DNA of 64,000 nucleotides. Origin: Methanooceanicella nereidis. Lineage in GTDB: Archaea > Halobacteriota > Methanocellia > Methanocellales > Methanocellaceae. The stretch is taken from assembly GCF_021023085.1 (NCBI RefSeq), contig NZ_PGCK01000011.1, forward strand, positions 1-64,000, in the 5' to 3' direction. Of the stretch, positions 35,682-45,127 are shown piece by piece; position 1 is the first letter of the stretch; every line of letters begins with the position of its first letter. Below the pieces are notes generated by a model, which saw only the letters and a program-made list of their open reading frames with translations, did no database searches and was not told where the DNA came from. A program made the position numbers and the translations under genes.

Positions 35682-37808
35682 GTGAACGGCGGACTTACGG
35701 AACTACCCGGTATAGGGGAAAAAATATCATCAAAGCTCATCAGTCATTTTGGTTCAGAACAAAAAGCGCTTGAGGTATTAATAAAGCGTGATGTAGCAAG
35801 CCTGGCCGAAGTACCGGGCATCAGCGAAAAATATGCTATCTCTATTATCCATGAGATGATATCGTCCGAAGAAGGAGTATCTCCGGATGATTTTTTAAAG
35901 ACAAATGAAGCAATGAACGTATATGAAAGGCTTATAGGGCTTATAAGGTCCTACTCCCATACTACATATTCGCGTTCAAAGCTGAGCACCTATTTCCCGT
36001 ATCCGTCCAGAAATTCCGATTCCATAAGATCCATACAGTCTGATATAAAAAAATATATTGAGCTAGCGCAAAAGATCTCAAGGTCAAAGAATGACGAGCT
36101 TGATACCTGTTTAAAACGGGTGAGGAATCTAAAAGCGCCATCAAATGTGACAAAATCCCGTGACAGGGTGATAGTAGCAGATAATAAAAAAGATTTTGAG
36201 ACACTCAAAAACAACGATATTGACCATTATCTGGATATTTCCCACGTTGATAATTTTCATGAGCTTATCGATCTTGCAAGAGGCTACTCCCAGACTCTGG
36301 TACTTGGTAATAAATTCACAGCTAACGACCTGCCAGAGGATGTCAGCATAGAGTTCGTCGATGATGCCAAAGATATCTGGTGGCTTGTACCGGAGGTCAC
36401 CATAGGGTTTTTCGCCGCGAACAAAGAGCCTGTAGAATCGGCACTTGAAGTCATAAAGCTGATCAGGTCGAGGTCCGGTTTCGAGCTTTGCACTTATTTA
36501 AACGACCAGGCTATGGCCGAGCTATCCGGAGAGCTTTCAATGATCACGCCTGACGGTGAGCTTGTATTAGGTGTGGACCAGGAGCTTGATCGGCTTAAGG
36601 ATATTTTAAAACGTTTTAACGATGTATTGAAGTCCGTATTAAAAAAGGCCAATAACGACCTTAGCGAGCGTATGGAAAAGAGCACGGTGACTCTGAAAGG
36701 CTCTCAGCTTTTAGGGATGTTCGGTGAAAAGGGCGCAGACAGCGGCTTGAAGAACATGCTTGAAAAAGAAGTGAACAAGGCATACGCGGAAGTTATCGGA
36801 GAATCGAAAGAGACGATAAAAAAAGAGCTTTCGTTAAGATCATTTGAGATGCAGCACGTCGACCTCATGTTTAACGACGAGGTCGTATATCCGATCGAGA
36901 TCAATTACCGGGGCGTAGAAAGCTTCAAGAACGCCATAAATAAACAGCTGGTGAGCCGCAGCCTGGAAATGAAAAGATCAAGCGCTAAAAAGTTATCTAA
37001 ATATGAAAAGACCTGTAAGGATGTCGTCAAAGATATGCTTGAGTTCGATATGTACTATGCTATAGGGCTTTTTTCAGTAGATTATGAATTAAGAATGCCA
37101 AAACTGACGAAAAAAGCTGGTATCAATCTTCAGAATGCCCGAAATATATTCATTGGCGGCCCTTCGGCAAAGAAAGTTGAACCTGTAAATTATAGCGTCG
37201 GAGTAAAGAATCCCGAGACAAAAGCCGAAAAAGTAGTGATATTGAGCGGTGTTAATTCGGGCGGTAAGACTACTATGCTTGATCTTATAGCTCAGGTAAC
37301 GATACTGGCGCACATGGGCTTCCCGGTACCGGCGGAATCAGCTGAAATAGGGCTTGTAGATGAGCTATTGTACTTCAGTAAGTCAAAAGGCACGCTTAGC
37401 GCAGGTGCGTTCGAGACTACCATAAAGGATTTTTCCACAGTAATATCGAAAAACAGCAAGGTAGTGCTCGTTGACGAGCTTGAATCCATTACGGAGCCAG
37501 GCGCATCCGCGAGGATCATTGCGGGAATACTTGAGACCCTTCATGATAATGATAATTGTATGGCTGTTTTCGTAAGCCACCTGGCCGAGCAGATACTTAA
37601 GAACACAAAATACCCGATACGTATAGACGGTATCGAAGCAAAAGGGCTGGATGCGAACCTGAACCTTATAGTGGACAGGACTCCTCGCTATAACTACCTG
37701 GCAAAAAGCACGCCGGAGTTAATAGTCGAGAGACTGACCAAACTATCGGACGGTGAAAAGAAAGAATTCTATACAAGGCTGCTCAACAAATTTAAGCAGA
37801 ATAATTAG
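35682..37808 (+). CDS. MutS-family ATPase with N-terminal helix-hairpin-helix
   Basis: A 708-residue protein. Residues 1-55 hold helix-hairpin-helix motifs (LTELPGIGEKISSKLISHFG and SLAEVPGISEKYAISII). A long helical lever region follows, then a MutS C-terminal ATPase: Walker A LSGVNSGGKTTMLDLI, LSAGAFETTIKDFSTVISKN and Walker B VVLVDELESITEPGASARII, FVSHLAEQIL. There is no mismatch-recognition domain and no Smr nuclease domain, so it is not a standard MutS or full MutS2. Likely DNA-structure binding in recombination or repair. GTG 35682 is the first start. A hairpin follows the stop. Confidence 0.85.
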   Translation: MNGGLTELPGIGEKISSKLISHFGSEQKALEVLIKRDVASLAEVPGISEKYAISIIHEMISSEEGVSPDDFLKTNEAMNVYERLIGLIRSYSHTTYSRSKLSTYFPYPSRNSDSIRSIQSDIKKYIELAQKISRSKNDELDTCLKRVRNLKAPSNVTKSRDRVIVADNKKDFETLKNNDIDHYLDISHVDNFHELIDLARGYSQTLVLGNKFTANDLPEDVSIEFVDDAKDIWWLVPEVTIGFFAANKEPVESALEVIKLIRSRSGFELCTYLNDQAMAELSGELSMITPDGELVLGVDQELDRLKDILKRFNDVLKSVLKKANNDLSERMEKSTVTLKGSQLLGMFGEKGADSGLKNMLEKEVNKAYAEVIGESKETIKKELSLRSFEMQHVDLMFNDEVVYPIEINYRGVESFKNAINKQLVSRSLEMKRSSAKKLSKYEKTCKDVVKDMLEFDMYYAIGLFSVDYELRMPKLTKKAGINLQNARNIFIGGPSAKKVEPVNYSVGVKNPETKAEKVVILSGVNSGGKTTMLDLIAQVTILAHMGFPVPAESAEIGLVDELLYFSKSKGTLSAGAFETTIKDFSTVISKNSKVVLVDELESITEPGASARIIAGILETLHDNDNCMAVFVSHLAEQILKNTKYPIRIDGIEAKGLDANLNLIVDRTPRYNYLAKSTPELIVERLTKLSDGEKKEFYTRLLNKFKQNN

Positions 37809-37839
37809 CATTTTACTACTTTTCATTTAAAATAAAAAA

Positions 37840-37854
37840 GGGAGTTAAACTCCC
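37840..37854. terminator. Hairpin terminator between convergent genes
   Basis: GGGAGTT-A-AACTCCC lies 32 bases after the MutS-family stop and 11 bases after the leftward Gly/Trp peptide gene ends, flanked by A- and T-rich runs. It suits both directions. Confidence 0.6.
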
Positions 37855-37864
37855 TTATATTGTA

Positions 37865-38104
37865 TTACCACCAGAGGCCGCCCCAGCCAAGGCCATATCC
37901 CAGGCCGCATGTGCCAAGGCCGCATCCGCCCCAGCCAAGGCCGCATGATCCGAGGCCGCATCCGAGGCCCCATCCGCCCCAGCCAAGGCCGCCCCAGCCA
38001 AGGCCGCCCCAGCCCAGACCGCCGCCCCACCAGGCTGATGCGGGGAGCATTGTCAATGCGGTACCGACAACCGCTGTTCCTGCTGCTAGTAGTTTTTTAA
38101 ACAT
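37865..38104 (-). CDS. Secreted Gly/Trp/Leu/Cys-rich repeat peptide
   Basis: A 79-residue protein. Residues 1-25 are a signal peptide (MFKKLLAAGTAVVGTALTML PASA). The mature ~54 residues consist of GLGWGG-type repeats, with Trp, Gly, Leu, four Cys, single Ser, Thr and Tyr, and no charged residue, ending GLWW. The AAAGGAGG ribosome site just before ATG 38104 supports real translation. No family is recognised; it could be a surface-adhesive, pore-forming or bacteriocin-like peptide, or a wall component (all inference). It is monocistronic and convergent with the MutS-family gene. The opposite strand shows only a shadow Pro/Arg-rich frame. Confidence 0.75.
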   Translation of the reverse strand: MFKKLLAAGTAVVGTALTMLPASAWWGGGLGWGGLGWGGLGWGGWGLGCGLGSCGLGWGGCGLGTCGLGYGLGWGGLWW

Positions 38105-38342
38105 GTTATTAATCCTCCTTTCGATAATACGATAGTTGAATGTGAATTTCAATATTATTCGTGCATTTAGTGAAATATATATTATTAAGATTATAATTGA
38201 TATAAAAGCTGATAAATGGATATGAATTTTGGTTTATTGAAAAATAATGAGCTTAATTGATTTTTTACGCTTAATTTATCCTTGAATTATCCGGTAAATA
38301 TCTGTTAAGCTAAAAATACTATTGTTTACCTGTTTCAATATC

Positions 38343-39251
38343 TTATTTTTTCTCTGCAATATACATACCTGTGAGCACCAGCAAACCGCCTATACCTGAT
38401 AATACTGTCATTGTCTCATTCAGCACGATCATTGCCATTATTATTGTCGATAACGGCACGAGATAGATGTATAGCGCGACACGTGAAGCACCTATTTTTT
38501 CAAGCGCAGTATTGTATACTATATATGCTACGATCGAACAGAACAGGGCAAGGAAAAGGATAGCCGCAATTGCATCCATCGGTATCTCCATAATATTCAT
38601 ATGGGGCGTCATAAAATAGAATGGGACCAGGCCTATGGTGCCTAATATGAAAGTATAGTTAAGTATGGTCAGCGGGTGATATTTTGAGGATATCTTTTTC
38701 CCGCTTATGGAATATACAGCCCACATGGCTGCACAGATTATAATAAGGATATCACCCAGAAGATGTCCGCCAAGATCAAATGCCATCTCGCCTTTTGAGA
38801 CAAGTAGCGCGACGCCTAAAAAGCCTATTATCGCTCCTGACAATTTTCTTAACGTCATTTTTTCATCAAGTAACATCGTGCTTAATATCATTATGAAAAA
38901 TACAGACGAATTGATCAATAGTGAACAGTTAGTAGCTGTAGTATAGTTTTGAGCCGAGACCTGTAATATATATTGAACGGTAACACCGGTAATGGCCAGT
39001 AAAATGAATGTCATGTAGTCTTTTTTATCTATCTTGAATATCTCTTTACCTTTCAGGAAATAGGAAACGATAGCTAAAACCGGTGCGGCGATAAAAAACC
39101 TTATCGATGCCAGCTCTATAGAGTTTATAGACTTTAATGCTATGGCATTAGCGATAAACGATGCTCCCCAGAAAATGTTAATGGATACGAGCGCGATTAT
39201 CATTAGAACATCATAATTATTATTTTCGTTTTTTATGTCCATACTGAACAT
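38343..39251 (-). CDS. EamA/DMT-superfamily transporter
   Basis: A 302-residue membrane protein with ten predicted helices in two EamA halves (NIFWGASFIANAIALKSINS and ... IICAAMWAVYSISGKKISSK). It belongs to the drug/metabolite transporter superfamily and probably exports small metabolites; the substrate is unknown. The N-terminal start among 39257, 39251 and 39242 is not fixed. It lies downstream of a close paralogue on the same strand, 62 bases away, suggesting tandem duplication. Confidence 0.85.
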   Translation of the reverse strand: MFSMDIKNENNNYDVLMIIALVSINIFWGASFIANAIALKSINSIELASIRFFIAAPVLAIVSYFLKGKEIFKIDKKDYMTFILLAITGVTVQYILQVSAQNYTTATNCSLLINSSVFFIMILSTMLLDEKMTLRKLSGAIIGFLGVALLVSKGEMAFDLGGHLLGDILIIICAAMWAVYSISGKKISSKYHPLTILNYTFILGTIGLVPFYFMTPHMNIMEIPMDAIAAILFLALFCSIVAYIVYNTALEKIGASRVALYIYLVPLSTIIMAMIVLNETMTVLSGIGGLLVLTGMYIAEKK

Positions 39252-39313
39252 ATCCACGTGATAATACGTGTAATGATATTATAGGTTTCTGTCGATAGGC
39301 ATAATTTTGGGTT

Positions 39314-40273
39314 TTATGCTTTATTTTTAAAAATACTTAATAACTTAATATTATTATCAGCCATCGCTATTCCCGCAATTATCATTAGTCCGCCGATCCC
39401 GATAAAGACCGTAAGAGGCTCGCTCAGCAATATTATCGCGAAAATGATCGCGAACAAAGGTTCAAAATACTGGTATATCGCGGTTTTGGACGGGCCGATC
39501 TTTACTATGGCGTTGTTTATGATAAAATATGCAAATATTGAACAAAATATAGAAAGGAAGATTATACATTCCCAGGAAAGTAATGATATTTCCGTCAGGG
39601 CATGATGCGGTGTAAGGAAATATGCCGGTATAAGTCCGATGAACCCTATGATGAATATGTAATTTAGCTGTGTCAGAACTGAATATTTTCCTGCAAGCTT
39701 ATTTCCAGTCAATACATATATCGCCCACAGAACGGCGCATATCAGTATCAATCCGTCGCCTATGATATTAGCCTGGAATATGAACTCGCCCTTAGTGATG
39801 ACAAGGGCTGCGCCGACGAAAGCCAGTATCACTCCTAATATATTATCCGCGTTGATCTTTTCTTTTAAAAATATCGCGGATGGTATTATAATAAAGAATG
39901 TTGCCATGTTTATTAGCAAAGCCGAATTTGTAACGGTCGTGTAATACATGCCTATGAACTGGAAAATGTACTGAAGGGTCACTCCGGTCATGCCAAGAAC
40001 TATCAATACTGGCAGGTCCTTAAGATCGATCTTCAGTGAACCGACACCGTAGGCCATTACTGTGAATAATAATAGGACCGGCGTGGCTATTGCAAACCTT
40101 AAAGCAGCAAGTTCGATTGGATAAAGCTCGCTAAGCCCCACCTTTGAGGCAATAAAAGACCCGCCCCATATTACCATGGCAAGGACGAGCATGACTTTTG
40201 TGAAAGCTATCTCGTCCAGCGATAATAAGGTCTTATAGCTTACCTTTTGTACTTGGAACACCTCGTTTTTCAT
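39314..40273 (-). CDS. EamA/DMT-superfamily transporter
   Basis: A 319-residue protein with ten membrane helices and the EamA double fold (VMLVLAMVIWGGSFIASKVG, then GLILICAVLWAIYVLTGNKL). It aligns through its length with the next gene downstream; the pair looks like a tandem duplication. ATG 40273 would overlap the end of hisB by 41 bases; a shorter start inside the frame is possible. It sits in the his-transporter run and is probably co-transcribed. Substrate unknown. Confidence 0.85.
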   Translation of the reverse strand: MKNEVFQVQKVSYKTLLSLDEIAFTKVMLVLAMVIWGGSFIASKVGLSELYPIELAALRFAIATPVLLLFTVMAYGVGSLKIDLKDLPVLIVLGMTGVTLQYIFQFIGMYYTTVTNSALLINMATFFIIIPSAIFLKEKINADNILGVILAFVGAALVITKGEFIFQANIIGDGLILICAVLWAIYVLTGNKLAGKYSVLTQLNYIFIIGFIGLIPAYFLTPHHALTEISLLSWECIIFLSIFCSIFAYFIINNAIVKIGPSKTAIYQYFEPLFAIIFAIILLSEPLTVFIGIGGLMIIAGIAMADNNIKLLSIFKNKA

Positions 40274-40811
40274 TTTTAGCGGTGGCCTTGTACAGGGCGA
40301 TAGCAAGAGCCTTGAACATGGCCTCTACCATGTGGTGGTCGTCTTCGCCTTCGATCTTCACATTTATGGTTATTCCTGCCGAACGGGCAAATGAGTCTAT
40401 GAAATGGCGTGTCATGCGGGTGGAATAATCCCCGATCTTTTCAGCCTTGAACTCTGCATTAAAGACCGAGTAGCCTCTTCCGCTTATGTCGACAGCTACC
40501 TGTGAAAGCGATTCGTCCATCGGTACGATGGCATGGCCGAATCTTTCTATATTGGATTTATCCTTTAGCGCATCTTTGAAAGCTTCGCCCAGGGCAAGTC
40601 CGACGTCTTCGACCGTGTGGTGGTCGTCCACATCGAGGTCCCCTTTTGCCTTTAGCTTAAGGTCAAAAAGGCCGTGCTTTGTAAAGGACATTAACATATG
40701 ATCAAAAAAGCCGATCCCCGTAGTAATACTTCCTGTCCCGCTCCCGTCTATGTTCAGGTCGACAGTAATATCGGTCTCTTTTGTCTGTCTTTTAACACTG
40801 GCTGTCCTCAT
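40233..40811 (-). CDS. hisB: Imidazoleglycerol-phosphate dehydratase
   Basis: A 192-residue enzyme with the HisB marks: GSGTGSITTGIGFFDHML, DVDDHHTVEDVGLALGEAF, and the second GEDDHHMVEAMFKALAIAL metal-binding motif; the paired HHTVED/HHMVEA His residues bind Mn. It catalyses the sixth step of histidine synthesis. It starts inside the hisA stop (ATGA overlap 40808-40811), so the two his genes form an operon. Confidence 0.97.
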   Translation of the reverse strand: MRTASVKRQTKETDITVDLNIDGSGTGSITTGIGFFDHMLMSFTKHGLFDLKLKAKGDLDVDDHHTVEDVGLALGEAFKDALKDKSNIERFGHAIVPMDESLSQVAVDISGRGYSVFNAEFKAEKIGDYSTRMTRHFIDSFARSAGITINVKIEGEDDHHMVEAMFKALAIALYKATAKNEKRGVPSTKGKL

Positions 40812-41530
40812 GATACCACCTCTATTGCTTCCTTTAAAGTAAATAAATGTTTGTAAAGCGCAGAGCCAATTACGACGCCTGCTGCTCCCGTATTCTTGAT
40901 CTTCACGATGTCTTCCAGCGTCGTGATGCCGCCTGATGCGATGACCGGTATATCGACGCTGGAGACCAGTGATCTTACAGGGTTTTCATCTACGCCTTTT
41001 AATAAACCTTCAACATCGACGTTGGTAAAAAGTATGCTCCCTGCTCCCTTTGTCTCGAACTGTCTTGCCAGGTCCACTGTGCCTTTTCCTGATGATGCGG
41101 TCCATCCGTCAACGAGCACTTCCCCTTTTCTAGAATCAAGCGATACCATGATCTTCTCTTTACCCAGCCTTGAGGAAAGATCGGATATTAACTCGGGGGT
41201 CTTTACAGCAGATGTCCCGAGGATAACGCGGGTGACGCCGATGTCGAGAAGATATTTTGCCGTCTCAAAGTCCCTTACGCCTCCCCCTACCTGTACGTTA
41301 ACGTCGTATTTTTTTATTATCTGCTCGACTATCTTGGCATTTTTTCTTTCACCGCTAAAGGCTCCGTCAAGGTCTATTACATGCAGCGTCCTCGCGCCCT
41401 GGCTCACCCAATCGTCAGCGACTGCCAGCGCATCGTCAAGAGACACCATCTCTGTTCCGGGCACACCCTGTACAAGCTGTACACATTTACCGCCCTTAAG
41501 GTCTATTGCAGGGATAACTTCAAAGTTCAT
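40808..41530 (-). CDS. hisA: Phosphoribosyl-formimino-AICAR ribotide isomerase
   Basis: A 240-residue half-barrel enzyme. It starts MNFEVIPAIDLKGGKCVQLV, with the phosphate-binding VQVGGGVRDFETA and PVIASGGITTLEDI loops and conserved VSLDSRKGEV and LFTNVDVEG regions; catalytic Asp in AIDLKGG and Asp in TNVDVEG fit HisA rather than HisF. ATG 41530 gives the correct N-terminus; upstream ATGs are in-frame extensions. First gene of the leftward his-transporter run; divergent from the AEC transporter. Confidence 0.95.
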   Translation of the reverse strand: MNFEVIPAIDLKGGKCVQLVQGVPGTEMVSLDDALAVADDWVSQGARTLHVIDLDGAFSGERKNAKIVEQIIKKYDVNVQVGGGVRDFETAKYLLDIGVTRVILGTSAVKTPELISDLSSRLGKEKIMVSLDSRKGEVLVDGWTASSGKGTVDLARQFETKGAGSILFTNVDVEGLLKGVDENPVRSLVSSVDIPVIASGGITTLEDIVKIKNTGAAGVVIGSALYKHLFTLKEAIEVVS

Positions 41531-41651
41531 TAAATTGACAATACACGCGATTAACATAAATGTTATGTAACGCATGCCATGTAAACGATACTTACAGGCA
41601 TCATTCCGGCCTGATAAAGTATTTAGTCATCATGCGACTTGATATTTCCTG

Positions 41652-42542
41652 ATGAATATACTTGATGTGATCTTACCGATATTCGGTATGATCATCGCAG
41701 GCTGGCTTTTAAAGCAGACGGGAATACTAAAGGACAGGGTCTTGAAGATCATAAACGATTATGTCTACTATGTTGGCATAACCGTGATCACCTTCGTCAG
41801 CCTTCACAATACCAGTAAGGATCTGTTATTCTATCCCGACCTGTATATCCTGAATACCGTACCGCTTATCATTATTATGCTGATCGCGTATGCCGTCGCG
41901 AAACATTGGGCTCTGGAAAAACGCTTATTCCCCGTGTTCATCATATGTGCGTTTTACGGTAATACCGGGTATATCGGGTTTCCGCTGAACATAATGGTGC
42001 AGGGATACGATTCTCTTGATCTTACCGCATTCATATCCACCATACATACGCTGATAGTGATGACGATAGGCGTACATATATTAAAGAAATATTCCGATGA
42101 CGACGCAAAAAACTTTAAGTTTTATAAATTACCGGTCCTCTGGGCCGCGGTGCTGGGACTCCTGTTATCATGGGTCGAGATCCCCGACCTCTTAATGCTC
42201 CCCATATCACTCATATCTCAGAGCGTATCGCCTCTGGCACTTTTAGCGACAGGCGCTATGGTGGGATGCGCGGGATGCAGGATTCAGCTAAAAGAAATTG
42301 GGGTATTAAGCGTTATCAAGCTGCTGTTGATGCCTGCTATAGTCCTTATCATGGCGACTATGATGGGCGTATCAGGCACCGTTTACAAGACATCTTTGCT
42401 TGAGGCGGCCACCCCTGTGGCTGTCACGAATACGATACTGGCGGCGCAGTTTAAACATGATTATGAGTTCGCTTCTAACGCCGTCGTCATATCCACCGGA
42501 CTATTTGCGATCAGCCTGGCTCTGCTGTTATTTATTATTTAG
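41652..42542 (+). CDS. AEC-family (auxin efflux carrier-like) transporter
   Basis: A 296-residue membrane protein with ten helices and the AEC/BART features: N-terminal NILDVILPIFGMIIAGWLLK, CAFYGNTGYIGFPL with the helix-breaking Gly/Pro crossing, LATGAMVGCAG and the C-terminal TPVAVTNTILAAQFKHDYEF. Such carriers export or exchange organic acids and similar small molecules. It ends in a 4-base overlap with the convergent ecfT gene. Substrate unknown. Confidence 0.87.
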   Translation: MNILDVILPIFGMIIAGWLLKQTGILKDRVLKIINDYVYYVGITVITFVSLHNTSKDLLFYPDLYILNTVPLIIIMLIAYAVAKHWALEKRLFPVFIICAFYGNTGYIGFPLNIMVQGYDSLDLTAFISTIHTLIVMTIGVHILKKYSDDDAKNFKFYKLPVLWAAVLGLLLSWVEIPDLLMLPISLISQSVSPLALLATGAMVGCAGCRIQLKEIGVLSVIKLLLMPAIVLIMATMMGVSGTVYKTSLLEAATPVAVTNTILAAQFKHDYEFASNAVVISTGLFAISLALLLFII

Positions 42543-43303
42543 ATAATGCTAAAGACATAGAATCCATAGGCTAATATTGATATGGCCATTATCGCTATCA
42601 GAGCCATGTCAATGCTTTTAAGGGGTATTTCGGTGAATTTAATTTTAGAGCCTGACCTGTATCCCCTTAATTCTATCACGTGTCCCAGGCTGCCCGCCCT
42701 GCCGATCGAATTGGATAGGAGAGGGGTTATGGTCGGGCCGACACTTCTGGATATATTGGATATTCCCTTTGCGTTGAACCCTCTTACTGCCTGCGCCTCG
42801 CGGATCTTTTTGGCCTCTATCTGTAAAGTAGGTATGAAACGTAAGGTTATCATTAACATTAACGCATAGTCAAGCGGGAAGAACATGCGGCTTACAAGCG
42901 TATTTACGAGGTCGCCCGGCCTCGTGGTCGTGACCAGCAGCATAAACGCGAAGAACATTGCCGCCAGCCTGAGTGAAATTATCATCCCGAGCATTATCCC
43001 GTCATATGTGAAAGCCGGTATTCCTGAGATATAGTACATATCACCCGACCTTACCGTCAGCACCGTTATCAATATCAAGAAAGCGAACACTACCGACAGC
43101 ATCTTGAACTGTCCGGCTATCTCATTTTTCATTCCCGCCGCCATCAATGCGATAATGGGCAATATCAGCAGTATCGTCAGTATTACTGGATCTCCGCACA
43201 TTATTCCCGCGATTATTATGAACGCGCAGAATAACACCTTTGTCAGCGGGTTCAGCAAGTGTAGTACAGTGTTTTTATCAACGTACTGGAATATCTCGCT
43301 CAT
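42539..43303 (-). CDS. ecfT: ECF transporter transmembrane component (EcfT/CbiQ type)
   Basis: A 254-residue membrane protein of the EcfT family: N-terminal NTVLHLLNPLTKVLFCAFII, LVTTTRPGDLVNTLVSRMFF and the coupling-helix signature EAKKIREAQAVRGFNAKG (an A-R-G motif that contacts the ATPase). It joins the EcfA ATPase and an S component for vitamin or metal uptake. Its start overlaps the ecfA stop by 4 bases. No S-component gene is adjacent. Confidence 0.88.
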   Translation of the reverse strand: MSEIFQYVDKNTVLHLLNPLTKVLFCAFIIIAGIMCGDPVILTILLILPIIALMAAGMKNEIAGQFKMLSVVFAFLILITVLTVRSGDMYYISGIPAFTYDGIMLGMIISLRLAAMFFAFMLLVTTTRPGDLVNTLVSRMFFPLDYALMLMITLRFIPTLQIEAKKIREAQAVRGFNAKGISNISRSVGPTITPLLSNSIGRAGSLGHVIELRGYRSGSKIKFTEIPLKSIDMALIAIMAISILAYGFYVFSII

Positions 43304-44946
43304 ATAATGGCCTCCAGGAAGTCCTCAACGGTAAGGTATACACAGCCGCATTCCTTTGACAGCTCAATGATGGGCGGAGATTTTAGCGACGCTGCCTTCA
43401 TAGCATCATTGTCTTTCAGGACATCGGACGGGCTCCCTTCCTTGAATATCCTGCCGTCGGAGAGCACTATTACCTTTTCAGTGTACCTTGCCACAAGGTT
43501 CATGTCATGCGTCACCATGATTATTGCGACTCCTTCGGACTTTAGCTTCAGGACAACTTCCATGAGTTTCCCGCATTCGTTATCGTCAAGCCCGGTCGTC
43601 GGCTCGTCCAGTATAATCAGGCGCGGACCCATGGCAAGGATCGATGCTATGCACAGCCTTAGCTTTTCACCGTTGCTCAGGTACCTCGGGTACTCATTGA
43701 TCCTGTCTATTAGCCCGACTTCTTCTATGGCTTTCATGCTTCTTTCCTTACTGTTTTGAAGTCCAAGATTATCGGGGCCGAACATGACCTCTTCGAGGAC
43801 TGTCTCTGCGAAAAGCATGTTATCCGGGTTCTGGAATAAAAACCCTACAGTCTTTGCGGCATCTTCCACATTAATGTCCTTTACATCCGTACGGTCCAGC
43901 AGCACCATGCCCTTTCCTGACGGCTTAAGAAGCCCGATGATATTTTTTAGAAGCGTGGTCTTACCGCATCCGTTATGGCCAAGTATGGCGAAAACTTCGC
44001 CCGGCATCACGTCAAAAGATATTCCTTTTAGGACATCTACGCCATTATACCCGAATTTCAGATCATTTACCGAAAGTATCGGAGTATTCCTGTCATCCCT
44101 TACAAAAGCCCTTCCATTTGAAGGTTTTAGCTTATAATTATTGGCCTTGAGAAATTCTTTACCCTCATCAAGGCTTAACATCATTTCCTTTGACCTTAGC
44201 TCCACTGATAGCTTTGATACGCAGGGATATGACATTATCCTGTACAGGTCCTCGCATTTTAACGACTCCCTGGGCTTTCCGAACGCAGCCAGGTTACCAT
44301 GGTCAATGACAGCGATCTTGTCTACCTTATCGATAATATCCTCAAGTTTTTGCTCAACGAGGATTATAGTTTTTCCCTGCCCCCTCAACTCCGATAATAT
44401 CTTGAAGATCTCGATGGTGCTCTGGGGATCAAGCTGTGAGGTCGGCTCGTCGAAAACAAGTATTTCCGGGTCATTCGCCATAGCTGCTGCGATGGCAACT
44501 TTCTGTTTTTGCCCTCCGGAAAGCTCATGCGGTGCTCTTTTTATAAGGTGAGCGATGCCGACCCTGTCAAGGACTCTTATGACATCCTTTTCGCTCGAAG
44601 GAAGGTTCCTTGCCTGCAGGCCGAACTTGATCTCATCTTCAACCAGCGGCATAAAAAGCTGCGAGTCCGGGTCATCGAACACAACGCCCATGAACGCTCC
44701 GATGATACCGATATTATATTGCGAAACATCTTTTCCTTTTATCTGGATCGAACCTTTAATGTCGCCTCCGATGTCATGGTGCAGGGCCCCGAACAATGCA
44801 CGGCAGAGTGTTGTTTTTCCCGCGCCGGAACTTCCTGTTACAAGTATGAATTCCCCTTCTTCGATATCGAGATCAATGTTTTTTAATGCCGGCTCGGTCC
44901 CTTTTGGATATGTATATGTGAAGTTTTTAAATGATATGATAGACAT
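43300..44946 (-). CDS. ECF transporter ATPase, two fused ABC domains
   Basis: A 548-residue protein with two complete ABC ATPase domains. Domain 1: Walker A VTGSSGAGKTTL, signature ELSGGQKQKVAIAAAM, Walker B ILVFDEPTSQLDP. Domain 2 (from ~residue 280): GHNGCGKTTL, signature YLSNGEKLRLCIASIL, LIILDEPTTGLDD. The fused EcfA/EcfA' arrangement energises vitamin or metal uptake with EcfT. GAGGT before ATG 44946 supports that start over upstream ATGs. First gene of the ecfA-ecfT pair; the S component must be encoded elsewhere. Confidence 0.9.
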   Translation of the reverse strand: MSIISFKNFTYTYPKGTEPALKNIDLDIEEGEFILVTGSSGAGKTTLCRALFGALHHDIGGDIKGSIQIKGKDVSQYNIGIIGAFMGVVFDDPDSQLFMPLVEDEIKFGLQARNLPSSEKDVIRVLDRVGIAHLIKRAPHELSGGQKQKVAIAAAMANDPEILVFDEPTSQLDPQSTIEIFKILSELRGQGKTIILVEQKLEDIIDKVDKIAVIDHGNLAAFGKPRESLKCEDLYRIMSYPCVSKLSVELRSKEMMLSLDEGKEFLKANNYKLKPSNGRAFVRDDRNTPILSVNDLKFGYNGVDVLKGISFDVMPGEVFAILGHNGCGKTTLLKNIIGLLKPSGKGMVLLDRTDVKDINVEDAAKTVGFLFQNPDNMLFAETVLEEVMFGPDNLGLQNSKERSMKAIEEVGLIDRINEYPRYLSNGEKLRLCIASILAMGPRLIILDEPTTGLDDNECGKLMEVVLKLKSEGVAIIMVTHDMNLVARYTEKVIVLSDGRIFKEGSPSDVLKDNDAMKAASLKSPPIIELSKECGCVYLTVEDFLEAII

Positions 44947-45127
44947 TAAATACCTCTTAAGATACATTACTATTATATGATATACAATAATGTACATATA
45001 TGTTCATTGCTTATAAATGTAGCGAATGACTTATAAAAATAAACCTTTTTCGGTCGTTCATTTTTATAAAATCAATAATTTCATAGCTTACACAAGATAT
45101 TAAACGTATTAAAGTAATTTTATATTG

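Noticed and set aside
37860-38135. Pro/His/Arg-rich frame on the plus strand
   Set aside because: Antisense shadow of the Gly/Trp repeat gene, which has the signal peptide and ribosome site.
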